From GCA-2718815 sp963578105 (lineage in GTDB: Bacteria > Planctomycetota > Planctomycetia > Pirellulales > Pirellulaceae), in contig CAUZBP010000018.1 in the NCBI GenBank assembly GCA_963578105.1, positions 1 to 64,000 on the forward strand: 64,000 bases of DNA, given 5' to 3'. A program made the translations under genes and the position numbers. Under the pieces are notes generated by a model. That model ran no database searches and was not told where the DNA came from. It saw nothing but the letters and a program-made list of their open reading frames with translations. The stretch's first letter is position 1, and the number at the start of each line of letters is the position of its first letter. Positions 9,253 to 18,898 of the stretch are shown here, in pieces.

Positions 9253-9936
9253 ATGTTTCGTTACACTCCGTTTTTTTCCGCTGGAATGTTTCTTGTTTCG
9301 TTGTTTGGCGTCACTTCGTTTGCCAAACAGGGCCTTGCGGAGCAAAAGTTGTTTAACGGGAAGGATCTCTCGGGATGGGAACATTATCTGGTTGAGTCGG
9401 ACACGAAAATGACTGATGTGTGGAGTGTTCATGACGGGCTGCTCGTTTGCCAGGGGGAGCCGATGGGCTATCTCTGTACGAAGAAAGAATATAAAAACTT
9501 TCAGCTGGTCGTCGAGTGGCGCTGGGCTCCCGGTAGCGAACCAGGAAACAGTGGCGTGCTGATGAGGATTACAGGTGAGCCGACGATGCTGCCCAACTGC
9601 GTGGAAGCCCAGTTGGCCAGCGGAAGTGCTGGCGACATGTACGGTTTCCAGGGTTTTGTGATCGATGGTGATCCGGCCAGAAAGATGGAGATTCCTGACC
9701 ATAAACTGGGCGGACATCTGCGCGGCTTGACAAAGATTGAAGGTAACGAAAAAGATCCCGGTAAATGGAATCGATATGAAATCACTGCCGCTGAAGATAA
9801 GGTGACGCTGGTCGTCAACGGCAAACAAGTCAACGAGGCGACAGGTTGTGACGTGCGAAGCGGCAAGATTGGCTTGCAGTCAGAAGGGGGAGTGATTCAT
9901 TTTCGCACGGTCAACATCAAACCGATTGCCCAATAG
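9253..9936 (+). CDS. DUF1080 (3-keto-disaccharide hydrolase-like) secreted protein
   Basis: 227 residues, Sec signal MFRYTPFFSAGMFLVSLFG up to about residue 25, then one concanavalin-like beta-sandwich of the DUF1080 family: LFNGKDLSGWE at the start, NSGVLMRI in the middle, GKWNRYEI and the closing GKIGLQSEGGVIHFRTVNIKP. Members act on 3-keto-glycosides or are binding modules in planctomycetes and Bacteroidetes; several are periplasmic. ATG 9253 is chosen because AAGGAG lies 6 bases upstream and a signal peptide follows. The PhyH gene is 157 bp downstream on the same strand and may be cotranscribed. Confidence 0.85.
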   Translation: MFRYTPFFSAGMFLVSLFGVTSFAKQGLAEQKLFNGKDLSGWEHYLVESDTKMTDVWSVHDGLLVCQGEPMGYLCTKKEYKNFQLVVEWRWAPGSEPGNSGVLMRITGEPTMLPNCVEAQLASGSAGDMYGFQGFVIDGDPARKMEIPDHKLGGHLRGLTKIEGNEKDPGKWNRYEITAAEDKVTLVVNGKQVNEATGCDVRSGKIGLQSEGGVIHFRTVNIKPIAQ

Positions 9937-10093
9937 CTTGGCGGGACCAGGCTGTTGGGATGCCTGCATACAGGTTGATCCGTTTCGCAGAATGTGTTTC
10001 AGGTGCGGTTTTTTCCCGATACGGAATACACGATCCTGTCCGACCCCTCGCGATTTCGTCACGGGCCGCTCTGGTGAAAAGAGAAGCAGAACG

Positions 10094-10969
10094 ATGACCA
10101 CGAAAATAAGAACCCTGAAACAGGGTGGTTTGACCGCACAAGAGAAAGTAGATTTTCAGACTGACGGATTTCTGCACGTCCGGGGCGCGATTTCAAATGA
10201 CGAGGTGACTCACCTCAGTCGAATGATCGACACGCATACCGCCGACGAGCCAGACTCCATCCAGAACCGCACTGACATTTTCGGCATTGATCCGGCTTTC
10301 CTTAACCTGACTGACCTGCCGCAAATTCTCCCCAAGGTGAGGGATCTCCTCGGAGACAATATCTGGATTAATCACACGCACTTCAATCGCAATCCGGCCC
10401 TCCCGCCGGAGAAGGATTGGAGCTACTTCTGGCACAGGGATGGGGGGGCGGTTACAGACGATCTTCCCTTCCCGGCGCCCCTGATTTTCATCAAGGTTGG
10501 CTTCTACCTGACAGACCTATCGGAACCCGAAAGCGGCCAGACCTACGTGTTGCCTGGCAGTCACCGCAGCCAGAAATCACCACCTGCCCCCCACGAGTTT
10601 CCCAGCGGTGCAGTCCCGATCAAGACCCGACCGGGTGATGCAGTCCTCTACGATTTTCGTGTGATTCACTCCCTGCAGAGTCCCAATCACTCGCCCACGA
10701 TTCGTCGCGCCGTCTTCCTGCAGTATGCATATCGTTGGATACAGCCAGCCAGTTCCATCTCGGTCCGACCGTACATGGAAAACTGCAGTCCGATTCGGCG
10801 CCAACTACTGGGGCTGACAAGAACCGAGAGCAATCTCGCTGGCAGGGCCAAAGGCCGGTCAGGACTCTTCTACCCCACCAAAGAAGATGTTCCTCTTCGC
10901 AAAGCAAGTCCCAAGAAGACAGGCCTGAGGAAGCTGGTTTGGCAGACCATGAAATCTGTGCGATCTTGA
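10094..10969 (+). CDS. Phytanoyl-CoA dioxygenase (PhyH) family oxygenase
   Basis: 291 residues, double-stranded beta-helix Fe(II)/2-oxoglutarate oxygenase. Iron ligands are visible as His114-x-Asp116 (WHRDGG) and His192 (VIHSLQSP), with Arg204 or Arg205 placed to bind 2-oxoglutarate. The motif GQTYVLPGSHR (148-158) is typical of the family. It would hydroxylate a small organic substrate in the cytoplasm using oxygen and 2-oxoglutarate; the substrate is not predictable. Planctomycetes carry many paralogues. The start ATG 10094 is chosen because upstream residues in the open frame are not protein-like. The 3' end faces dgkA convergently. Confidence 0.85.
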   Translation: MTTKIRTLKQGGLTAQEKVDFQTDGFLHVRGAISNDEVTHLSRMIDTHTADEPDSIQNRTDIFGIDPAFLNLTDLPQILPKVRDLLGDNIWINHTHFNRNPALPPEKDWSYFWHRDGGAVTDDLPFPAPLIFIKVGFYLTDLSEPESGQTYVLPGSHRSQKSPPAPHEFPSGAVPIKTRPGDAVLYDFRVIHSLQSPNHSPTIRRAVFLQYAYRWIQPASSISVRPYMENCSPIRRQLLGLTRTESNLAGRAKGRSGLFYPTKEDVPLRKASPKKTGLRKLVWQTMKSVRS

Positions 10970-11051
10970 AATCTGCACGCCCGGTATCGGACGCTGCTTT
11001 GTCAGCGATGGATCGGACCGTTACAGGTTTGAAGTGTCCGTCCGAGGTTGA

Positions 11052-11423
11052 TCAGCAGACCACGAAGACCAGCGCTCCGACCAGGCTGGATCCAATGGCA
11101 GTGACCAGAACTGCCGCACTGCCGATGTCGAGCGCCTTCGCCAAATGGGGATTGTGGTCGGTATCGATCGCCTTTGCTAAGGATTCCAGGGCGCTATTAA
11201 ACATTTCAGCGGACAGCACAAGTGTCATGCAGAGGATCAACAGGCACCACTCCTGCAGGCTGCTGCGCAGTATGAATCCGGCCAGGATGACGCAGGCAGC
11301 GATGACAAAATGCACCGCAAAGCTGCTCTGCCCGGAAACACCGGAGGCCAGGCCCCGGAACGCGTCAGCAAATTTGTCCGCCCATTTGCGTTGCGGGTTC
11401 ATCGAGTTTCTTTCAGGATCCAT
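11052..11423 (-). CDS. dgkA: Diacylglycerol/undecaprenol kinase family membrane protein
   Basis: 123 residues, normal family length. Three transmembrane helices are visible. The conserved catalytic segment reads AEMFNSALESLAKAID (about 72-87), the E-x-x-N-[ST]-A-[IL]-E signature, followed by H..LAKALDIGSAAVL. The family phosphorylates diacylglycerol (Gram-negative DgkA) or undecaprenol (Gram-positive type) with ATP at the inner membrane, recycling lipid carriers or lipids released by envelope glycan synthesis. It lies about 70 bp downstream of the LptD-like gene on the same strand, so an envelope operon is plausible. An internal ATG at 11402 could be the real start. Confidence 0.88.
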   Translation of the reverse strand: MDPERNSMNPQRKWADKFADAFRGLASGVSGQSSFAVHFVIAACVILAGFILRSSLQEWCLLILCMTLVLSAEMFNSALESLAKAIDTDHNPHLAKALDIGSAAVLVTAIGSSLVGALVFVVC

Positions 11424-11496
11424 CGTCGTGACACGGCGGATCGAGGTGGGTGCCGCATGGAACCAGGCTGGTAGTGGTGTGAGTGGATTTCAAAGC

Positions 11497-14400
11497 TTAC
11501 TCCAGGCCCATCACCCCGACGGTTGGAATCGGAACTCCGCCCGCATAGGAGTACTGGGAACGTGCCAGGATACGTGGTTCGACGGTGAATCGGGCCCCTA
11601 CGGATCCCTTGCTCTTATCGACAGTTGCGCCTAGACCGATCAGGAACGATTCCCCGATTCTCGTCAGATGGAATACCTGACCGATATTCCGGTTGCTCAA
11701 ATCAATTCCTGAAGCCACGGTGGTCAGCCATTTGTGGCTCATCCGGTAGTTGAGAGAGGTTGACAAGATGTTGCTGGTGATGGGGCCATCATAGGAACGC
11801 AGACCGACATAAAAAGAACCTATCCCCGGCCGTCTGATCGAGGTGCCCAGAGTTGTCTTCTGCAAACCACCCGGGAAGAAGTCGTAGATACCGTCGGAAA
11901 GCAACGTGACGCGGTCACCCACGTGCCAGCGGAAGTTGTAATCAACCAGGCCCATGTCTTCGCCAAAATTGTCTCGACTGGATTTAGGAAAAAACGTTCC
12001 ATGGACATCCAGGGTAATCCAATCGATGATCCGCTGCTGACCGTCAAGTCCGCGTTTCGTTTGCCATCGCTGTCGCACACCCATTCTGAGCGTTGTCAGG
12101 TCATCTGCAATTTCTGTACTGGGTGATGCGACCCAGCTTTGCATTCCGGATCGCAACGCATAAAAACGATCATCGGATGTCACGGGGAGTGTGCCGCCAA
12201 AGTTGAACAGGATAGCCCTCCGCAATGAGGCCTCGATCGAATCGTCCTGAAGCGGGTCATATAACGGAAAACGTGCCAAGTCACGGTTTGCGTCGGCGAA
12301 CATCAGTTCTGATTCGAGATTGATCTTGTGTGCCAGGCCATTCAGGTTCAATAGCTTACTTTGGACTCCCGGGTCGATTTTTGTAAAAGGCAGGCTTGCA
12401 CGAATACCGCCCTGACCCAACAGGCGGGTGACATCATCACCATCTCGGTCCTGGCCCCAGTGAGCGACTTCGCCGGCAACAAATGGAACGACTTTGACAT
12501 GCCAAAGCTGCAATGGATAATCCAGTTCGTGGCGTGTTGCGAATCGAACTCCGTGCCGGTGGTCGTAGGGGATTCCCGCACCGTCGACTTCCCAGGGAAG
12601 AGAAGCTGCCGGATCGGCCGGATCGGCTGAGAGGCGCGCGGTTCCCAGTCGCAGGTAGCCGGCGTTTGTGTGCTGGTAATAGGTGAGGCGATCGTTCAAG
12701 AGAGATCCGCCCAGCAGGAAATGGTCCGCACGAGGTCCTTCGGTCTGGGCAAAGAAGCGATTAACGCGGAGGTCGGCGGAAAAATTCAACGACCGGTTCT
12801 TGACAAGTCGCTTGATTTCAATACCAGTGGTTTGATCTTTTTCTTGATCCCATTCCCATTCGTAGTACTGTTCCAGGAAATTGCGGTCACTGATCCAACC
12901 CACTTCTCCGGACACTTGCCAGCCGTTGGCCAACAACTGCCGGTGTTGGGTTTGCAAACGGCCTCGGAAATCTTTCCCCGGGGCCATCGCGCGGCGACCT
13001 AATCCGAGGTTGTCGAGTCCGTGATCACTGATGAACCACGCATCCACGAAACCACTGGTTGCCCCTGCTATACCGAAGATCTCCGGTCGCTCGTAATCAA
13101 AATGTGTTCCGTAACCGAAACCACGTTCGCTGAGATAATCCAGGGAGAGATCCCAGGTCGTTCCATCCGGCGGATCGTCTATTCCCAGCAACTGGTTGAG
13201 ATTCCATTCCGAGCGAATTTGGGATCCATAGACGTTGTCATTTGAAACCGTGGCCGAATTGAAGTAGTAGAACGGATCCGTCAAGTCAGTGACGATGGTG
13301 GGCCAGTAAAAAACAGGTAGTCCAAACAAATACAATAAATTGTTGCGACTGACTGCCAGGAGATCGTTGTCTTGAATGACCGTTCCGGTCGGATCGACAG
13401 CCACCTCGCCAGTGTAGGGATTGACCCGTGGCTTTTGCTCGTGGCGGAAATAGATGTTTTCGGATTGAAGCCAGTATTGCGGGAATCCGAGTCGGCTGGA
13501 CGTGACCGATGCGCCGTAGGCTTGAAACTGGTTTTTGTCCAATTGCTGCAGAACATCGGCTTTGAGTCGGACGAGTCCTTCGTAAACTTGAGGCAGGGGA
13601 GTTAAAGCCTCGGCTTCCAGAATCGTCCCATTGTTAGCTCGGACGTTATAGAACATGCTGCGGGCGTAAATGACTCGACTTCCCTGGCGAAAGACAACGT
13701 TTCCTTCCAAATAGATCTCCAACGGTATCTGATCGGACTGAGTGGAATTACCAGACATCTCGGGCATGGATCCTTCATCCGTCCAGACCACGACGCGGTC
13801 TGCCAGTATTTCCACAGTATCTGAAGCCTCCGGGCCGCTGATGATTAGATCGATGCCTTGTTCGTAAATGACGACGCGTTCGTTCGTGTTTGAATCAACG
13901 AACGATTCGATGCGGGGGTGTACGCTGCTACGTGGATAGATTGCAATCTGGCGTGTTGGTTGTACTGCCGTCAGAGAACTATTGGTTGTGATAAATTGTG
14001 CCTTTTGAACCGAACCCTGGGGTCCGGAATACAATTGCTGGAGGGCCCGTTGATACACGGGTGGCTTCTCCAGGGGTTCCGATTGAAGGTGGGGAACCTG
14101 CAATTGGATAGGTGCAGTCGTTACAAATCGTCCGTGCCAGTGAGCGTCGTGCAGTGTTGCGACGGGCCCGGCGGGGGCGGGAAGATTGTCCGGCTTGGGT
14201 GCCGTCTGGACGGTGACGTTGCCTTCGAAGTAGGTGATAATCTTGTGGGGCTGGCGTAATGGCCAATCACTGCGCTCTATCCAGACAACGGCCTGTTCAC
14301 CCGCAGAGAGTGTTTTGCCCTGTTGAATCTGACAGTGACCTTGTAGCCACCAGACTTCGTAGGATCCCTCCTGCCAACGGCTGGCCGAAGCGGCTGAGAT

Positions 14401-14628
14401 GACGACGGGACCTTGCGGAGTAGGTGTGGGTGGATGAATTTCGGCGGAAGCCTCACGCAGCATCGTTGTCGTGAGGGTGGCAGCGATGACAATGACCCAA
14501 GCGTGGCACCAGGTGCGAATCGGACACTTTACCAACTGCCGCTTGCAAAAGCGCATACGTTGGCACCGTCCGCGCAGCGTGCGAACAGGTCGCGAAGCGA
14601 TTTGGCCAGTTACAGGCTTCAGAATCAA
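11497..14628 (-). CDS. lptD: LptD/OstA-like outer-membrane assembly protein
   Basis: Up to 1043 residues. An N-terminal hydrophobic signal segment lies about residues 41-60 in the longest frame. An OstA/LptA-like beta region follows at about 270-345 (VEILADRVVVW, LEIYLEGNVVF, ARSMFYNV). Then comes the hallmark LFGLPVFYWP (about 433-442), which precedes the barrel in LptD, and a C-terminal half rich in alternating aromatic strands. LptD inserts lipopolysaccharide into the outer leaflet; in planctomycetes the transported lipid is not established. The start is unsure: TTG 14628 has a nearby AAGGAA, while ATG 14556 gives a shorter leader. Same-strand neighbours are dgkA downstream and a GT-C glycosyltransferase upstream, all envelope functions. 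Confidence 0.8.
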   Translation of the reverse strand: MILKPVTGQIASRPVRTLRGRCQRMRFCKRQLVKCPIRTWCHAWVIVIAATLTTTMLREASAEIHPPTPTPQGPVVISAASASRWQEGSYEVWWLQGHCQIQQGKTLSAGEQAVVWIERSDWPLRQPHKIITYFEGNVTVQTAPKPDNLPAPAGPVATLHDAHWHGRFVTTAPIQLQVPHLQSEPLEKPPVYQRALQQLYSGPQGSVQKAQFITTNSSLTAVQPTRQIAIYPRSSVHPRIESFVDSNTNERVVIYEQGIDLIISGPEASDTVEILADRVVVWTDEGSMPEMSGNSTQSDQIPLEIYLEGNVVFRQGSRVIYARSMFYNVRANNGTILEAEALTPLPQVYEGLVRLKADVLQQLDKNQFQAYGASVTSSRLGFPQYWLQSENIYFRHEQKPRVNPYTGEVAVDPTGTVIQDNDLLAVSRNNLLYLFGLPVFYWPTIVTDLTDPFYYFNSATVSNDNVYGSQIRSEWNLNQLLGIDDPPDGTTWDLSLDYLSERGFGYGTHFDYERPEIFGIAGATSGFVDAWFISDHGLDNLGLGRRAMAPGKDFRGRLQTQHRQLLANGWQVSGEVGWISDRNFLEQYYEWEWDQEKDQTTGIEIKRLVKNRSLNFSADLRVNRFFAQTEGPRADHFLLGGSLLNDRLTYYQHTNAGYLRLGTARLSADPADPAASLPWEVDGAGIPYDHRHGVRFATRHELDYPLQLWHVKVVPFVAGEVAHWGQDRDGDDVTRLLGQGGIRASLPFTKIDPGVQSKLLNLNGLAHKINLESELMFADANRDLARFPLYDPLQDDSIEASLRRAILFNFGGTLPVTSDDRFYALRSGMQSWVASPSTEIADDLTTLRMGVRQRWQTKRGLDGQQRIIDWITLDVHGTFFPKSSRDNFGEDMGLVDYNFRWHVGDRVTLLSDGIYDFFPGGLQKTTLGTSIRRPGIGSFYVGLRSYDGPITSNILSTSLNYRMSHKWLTTVASGIDLSNRNIGQVFHLTRIGESFLIGLGATVDKSKGSVGARFTVEPRILARSQYSYAGGVPIPTVGVMGLE

Positions 14629-14784
14629 GGCTTCCTTGCCATCCGGAGATTAGGCCACGAACGGGGCACCGGACGTTCTGCAAATCCAGGTGAGGAAAAA
14701 GTTTAAGACAAGAGATAAGGGGCGGGATTATAGGTAGCGATGTTGATTGAAGCAAGTCAATTTGGCGATCTCTGCAGGGGGGTG

Positions 14785-15990
14785 TTAAGTCACCGGTCTG
14801 CTTCGTTCCGGAGAGTTTCTCCCCAGCAAAGCACTCTCGATACCAGGGACCGCCAACAATGCCAGCACTGGCATCAGGGGCGCTCTCATCCTCATGTTAC
14901 TCCAGTAAAAGCAATGCACTGCTGTCAGGGAGAGACAGAGCAGCAGACCCCAATGCCAGGTGCTTCGCCGGATTGGATGGCCCGGATTGCGCAGCCCCAC
15001 CAAAATCAGGCTGTAAACAGCCAAGTACCAGATTCCCACCGTGTACCTCGCGATTCGCTCGCCCAATGGTTCAGGGTTTTGCAACGGATGAGGAACCAGT
15101 GACCACAGGCTGCCCAGGCGTACCAGGCAGGCATGGGCTGCGTTTGCTGGCTGCTGTCTGATGCACTGCCAGGCAGCTCGATAGTTGTTGCGGTCGAAAT
15201 GAATTTCTGAGGCAGCACTCCGATGGTCAGGCAAGGTGTCAGCCACGTCCCAGGTTTGTCCCCAGCGCCGCTGCCGAAGGAATTCGTAGTACGCGGGATT
15301 ATTTCCCAACCTCAGGGTATATCCACCATGCGTTGTGGCAAAAACTGGACGGCCAAAGCAAACCATGTTGCGCACAGTCCACGGAGCTAAAACCAAACAG
15401 AATCCTAACGAGAATTCCAACAGAATTTTCCAGCGGTTTCGTTTGGCAGAACAGCAGACAAGTACGGGAAACACGAGGCACACGTAAGCCAGAAAGCTTG
15501 TGCGACAAAGACACGCCAGGCCCAGCACGACTCCTGTCAGGATAGTATCAACCGGTTTGCCTCTTGCACCGGCGCGAGCCAGACAGAGGAGGCATATGAC
15601 CGCGCACAAGGTGGCGAGAGTTTCCGTCATGACTTGAGTCGACTGGCGAAGCAGGATCGGATCACACGCCACCAGGCAGGCCGCCAGCCACGACCGGTTA
15701 CCCAACTTCCAGGATTTTGCCAGAAAATAACTGCAGCCGGTTGTGGCGACTCCCAGCAAAAGATGGAAAACACCCACGCCCCATGGTGTGATAGGTTGGC
15801 CAAGCGAAACGAAGTACAGTAGCAGTGGATACAGTGGAGGTCGGTAGGCGGTTGGTTGGTTGCCCGACCCGAACACTCCGACTGAACTCAGATTGTCTGC
15901 CAGAGCACGATAGTGGTCCGGGTCTTGCCTAAGGCCGTCTGCAAAAAAAAACAGGATGGCAAACCGAATAGCGACGGTGAATGCCAGCAC
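14785..15990 (-). CDS. GT-C (ArnT/GT39-like) membrane glycosyltransferase
   Basis: 401 residues with about nine membrane helices. Near the N-terminus DPDHYRALADNL followed by AYRPPLYPLLL is the ArnT/GT83-like pattern in which acidic residues of the first periplasmic loop act in catalysis. By family, it moves a sugar from a polyprenyl phosphate to lipid or glycan at the outer face of the inner membrane. GTG 15990 is the first standard start, but the frame stays open upstream and encodes more hydrophobic sequence, so the true N-terminus may be longer with a rarer start. Its neighbours on the minus strand are lptD and dgkA, suggesting lipid-linked envelope sugar modification. Confidence 0.7.
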   Translation of the reverse strand: MLAFTVAIRFAILFFFADGLRQDPDHYRALADNLSSVGVFGSGNQPTAYRPPLYPLLLYFVSLGQPITPWGVGVFHLLLGVATTGCSYFLAKSWKLGNRSWLAACLVACDPILLRQSTQVMTETLATLCAVICLLCLARAGARGKPVDTILTGVVLGLACLCRTSFLAYVCLVFPVLVCCSAKRNRWKILLEFSLGFCLVLAPWTVRNMVCFGRPVFATTHGGYTLRLGNNPAYYEFLRQRRWGQTWDVADTLPDHRSAASEIHFDRNNYRAAWQCIRQQPANAAHACLVRLGSLWSLVPHPLQNPEPLGERIARYTVGIWYLAVYSLILVGLRNPGHPIRRSTWHWGLLLCLSLTAVHCFYWSNMRMRAPLMPVLALLAVPGIESALLGRNSPERSRPVT

Positions 15991-16230
15991 ACCGAGCAGA
16001 TCGGTGGGAATCAGAAAAAATTGTCTGCCATAACGTCCGGTACCCGCCAGTGGGTTTTCCCTGTCGCACGGCAGCTTGTCTCGATGTGGTGAAATCTTTT
16101 CAGTTCTCCAACAAGCTTCTCAGACTGGGCTTAAAGGGCAGGGCGACAAATGGGGTTCGGCGACCGGCGAGGTTTAAAGGGTGCGTTGTTCGTTTTCATC
16201 TGAATCGGTCTTGCATGTCTCACTTGTTGT

Positions 16231-18576
16231 TTATTGCTGCAGTGTGTAGAGAATCACATTGATGCCGATCTTCGCAGCATCCTCGGTGAGGTAACCTTTG
16301 CACTCAAGGGACGGTGTGTTTTCCAGTGCACAACTGAGGTCATAAGGGGAAAAGATCACCGCATACCTGTCGTCGACAGCCAGTCCTTCTAGAAGGGGAC
16401 CGACGGAGACCAGTTTGGCGCGGAGTGGATCAGTTTCAGAGCGGGCCTCGGGATCACGCCGCGTCACCTTTGTGATGTCATATCCTCCATACTCCTGCGT
16501 GAATAGAGGATGATCGGCGGGAATTCGACTCCACGTTCCATCAGGAAGGACGGCTTGTATTTCTCGACGGAAAGCGGAAGCAAACTCCGCACTGGCGCAA
16601 ATAGCGTCGGCAAACAGAACTCCCCCGCGTTCAAGGAATGTTGCCAGATATTTCTGCTCCGATGAACTCCAACTAAAACGACGACGTCCATGCATGAAGA
16701 CAACCGGGAAATCGTACAGGGTTTCACTTTCCAAGGGTAACATGATCTTTTCGCTACTGGTCCTCAGCTTGCGTTTATTACCAACGAGTGCCAGCAGATT
16801 GCTCCAGGCTGAGGGGGCGTCATCACTCCCTCCCGTGTGACGGAGCTTGGGGATCCGCAGGATACCTCGGGCAGAGGGGTCGTCGGTGGCCAGCGCCGTG
16901 GTTTGTGGTATGTCGAGTTTGTTTTTCAGTTCGCGACCCGTCGCGTAAGCCAAAATGTTAGCGCCCAGGTTGTGCAGAGCAGTGATTTTTTCCTCAGTTG
17001 CCCGCGGGTAGCTGCGGTCCCGCTTCTTCATTCCCAGTTCCCAATAACAGGAAATATCTTCGGGACAATAGACAACACTGGTGCGGCAACAAGCGTCGAT
17101 ACCCCACAATTGTTCAGGAGCGTGATTGAGGTCTACCTTAGCTTCAGCAAACCAGATGGGATGATCGGGTGGCAATGGACGGAGGGGATTCTCCGGAAAG
17201 ATCTCCCTCATCAGCTGTCGAAAGTCGTGGTCGAACGAGGTTCCATCACAACAAGCCTCGGCCAACAGAAATCCTCCCTGATCGACGTAGGCGCGTAGTG
17301 TGCGACGTTGATCCTCGTTCAATTGCAGGCTGTTGCTACCCGACAGGAAAAGCACGGGGGACTGTAACAAATCGGTCGAGCCGGCAGTTTCCAAGTCGAT
17401 GATCTGCCATGTCATGTCCCGGCCCCACAAGCCTTCTACGTAGTGAGTCAGGTTCCCGATGTCGCTGCGGTGTTGGTTCCCGTCCTCCTGCTCGCCGCGC
17501 AGGCCTTTGGCAATCAGCACCGGACGTTGTCCCTTGGATAGAAATAACAGGCAAAGGGCCGTGCCGATCGAAGGATTGTTTTGCATCGCGCCGGAACCCT
17601 TCCAGGAACCTTGCAGCTTATTTTGACTGGCTACCAGGGTAGCAGCTCCTTCGCGGTACCAGTCGTGCCCGCCAATGAAACGATGGCCGGTGGTGCGGCC
17701 GACGCGTTCTAATCCGTACAGATAATACAGCAGCCAGGCTCGGCTGGCCTGCATGGGTCCACCCGCAACCGGGTTTCTGTTGACCGAAAAATTTCGACCC
17801 ATCCACTGCAGACCTCGATCAATCACTTCGGTCGTCTCATCTTTTTGCCGCTTGCCACAACACTGCACACGCCCACTTTCTGTCACGATAGCGTCCTGGT
17901 TGAATCTACCGGCAGCGATTACCATCGAGGCGATACCCGCACACGTCATACTGCCGGTACCGGGCGTGCCTTCGATATATCCCCAGGATCCATCTGGGCG
18001 TTGATTTTTTGTCCAGTAGCTGAGAGCCCGTCGCCAAGTTTGTTTGCTCACCTCGATGCCAACTCGCTCGGCTTCATGCAAAGCCAGTAGCGCAAATTGT
18101 GAGTTTGAGTTGTCACCGCTGTTGCGCGCGATTTGGCTGGAATACGACCAAGCTCCCTGGCGATTCCCTTCCCGTATTTGCCAGTTTTCGAGGAGGCCAA
18201 CATTACGTCGAATCAGCAGCCGGTCTTTTTTGGGCGTCGCTTTGCAGTAGACCATGGTTTGCAGGGCCGCAGCATACGTCCGTTGCGGGGCCTCCAGGTT
18301 ACGGAGATATTCCAGTCCCATCGCAATGTGTTTTTCGTCAGGTTGATCTCCGGCACTGAGTAAAGCAAGCAAACAAAGTCCGGTGACACCTCCCGGCTGA
18401 CTTTGATAAGCCGTCCAGTTTCCCTTGGGTACGTTCTGCTTTTGAATGAGGTAGGCACGAGCCCGTTGAATGGCCTGCTGCACCTCTTCAGAAGTCAGTT
18501 CTGCTTGCGCAGGAAAACCGCAGACTGCCAGAAGGACTGCGGTAAGCGGGATGAAACGAAACGCTTGGCGACACAT
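16231..18576 (-). CDS. Terpenoid-cyclase-like alpha/alpha toroid protein with two DUF4159 domains
   Basis: 781 residues from ATG 18576, chosen because MCRQAFRFIPLTAVLLAV gives a clean signal peptide ending AQA; ATG 18624 and a longer frame are alternatives. Residues about 30-390 are prenyltransferase/squalene-hopene-cyclase-like toroid repeats (for example RPDGSWGYIEGTPG with GSMTCAG). Two DUF4159 units follow, about 405-545 (LRAYVDQGGFLLAEACC) and about 620-781 (LATFLERGGVLFADAIC); DUF4159 resembles a Rossmann-like glutamine-amidotransferase fold. Exported, probably periplasmic. It is divergently adjacent to the MoxR-DUF58-VWA operon, an association common in planctomycetes, so it is likely a partner or client of that system. 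No enzyme activity is known. Confidence 0.8.
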   Translation of the reverse strand: MCRQAFRFIPLTAVLLAVCGFPAQAELTSEEVQQAIQRARAYLIQKQNVPKGNWTAYQSQPGGVTGLCLLALLSAGDQPDEKHIAMGLEYLRNLEAPQRTYAAALQTMVYCKATPKKDRLLIRRNVGLLENWQIREGNRQGAWSYSSQIARNSGDNSNSQFALLALHEAERVGIEVSKQTWRRALSYWTKNQRPDGSWGYIEGTPGTGSMTCAGIASMVIAAGRFNQDAIVTESGRVQCCGKRQKDETTEVIDRGLQWMGRNFSVNRNPVAGGPMQASRAWLLYYLYGLERVGRTTGHRFIGGHDWYREGAATLVASQNKLQGSWKGSGAMQNNPSIGTALCLLFLSKGQRPVLIAKGLRGEQEDGNQHRSDIGNLTHYVEGLWGRDMTWQIIDLETAGSTDLLQSPVLFLSGSNSLQLNEDQRRTLRAYVDQGGFLLAEACCDGTSFDHDFRQLMREIFPENPLRPLPPDHPIWFAEAKVDLNHAPEQLWGIDACCRTSVVYCPEDISCYWELGMKKRDRSYPRATEEKITALHNLGANILAYATGRELKNKLDIPQTTALATDDPSARGILRIPKLRHTGGSDDAPSAWSNLLALVGNKRKLRTSSEKIMLPLESETLYDFPVVFMHGRRRFSWSSSEQKYLATFLERGGVLFADAICASAEFASAFRREIQAVLPDGTWSRIPADHPLFTQEYGGYDITKVTRRDPEARSETDPLRAKLVSVGPLLEGLAVDDRYAVIFSPYDLSCALENTPSLECKGYLTEDAAKIGINVILYTLQQ

Positions 18577-18898
18577 GGGATGCAATTTCCAATACCTGAT
18601 GATCCTACCCAGACTGCTTGCCATAAGTATATTACGTATTGTGGGTTGCGCAGGCAACGTCTGGCCATTTCCGTTGCTGTGAAAGGGGTCGGTCGATAGA
18701 ATCAGGGGGATACGTGGACTGGCGAAGAGTTTTCGGGGTGCAAGTCTCGCGAGACTCAAGCCTTGCAGAAAAGCAGTAGGTTCAAAAACTGAAACGTCTG
18801 TGGATGAATTTTTCTTTCCATCAACTTGCCTGGATGTGAATGGGAAAAATTTATTGGATGGCACAATCATTAGGAAGAAACACTAACCAGGATTGAGC
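18577..18898. other. Divergent promoter region of the toroid/DUF4159 gene and the moxR operon
   Basis: 322 bases separating two divergent transcription units. It contains a perfect 14-bp palindrome (listed separately). The frame of the minus-strand gene stays open far into this region, so part could be coding if an upstream start is used. I found no confident -35/-10 pair. Confidence 0.6.
18743..18756. promoter_or_regulatory. Perfect 14-bp palindrome, candidate operator
   Basis: AGTCTCGCGAGACT is its own reverse complement. It sits between divergent genes, about 167 bp from the toroid gene start and 143 bp from the moxR start, a typical place for a regulator site. No cognate regulator is identifiable. 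Confidence 0.4.
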
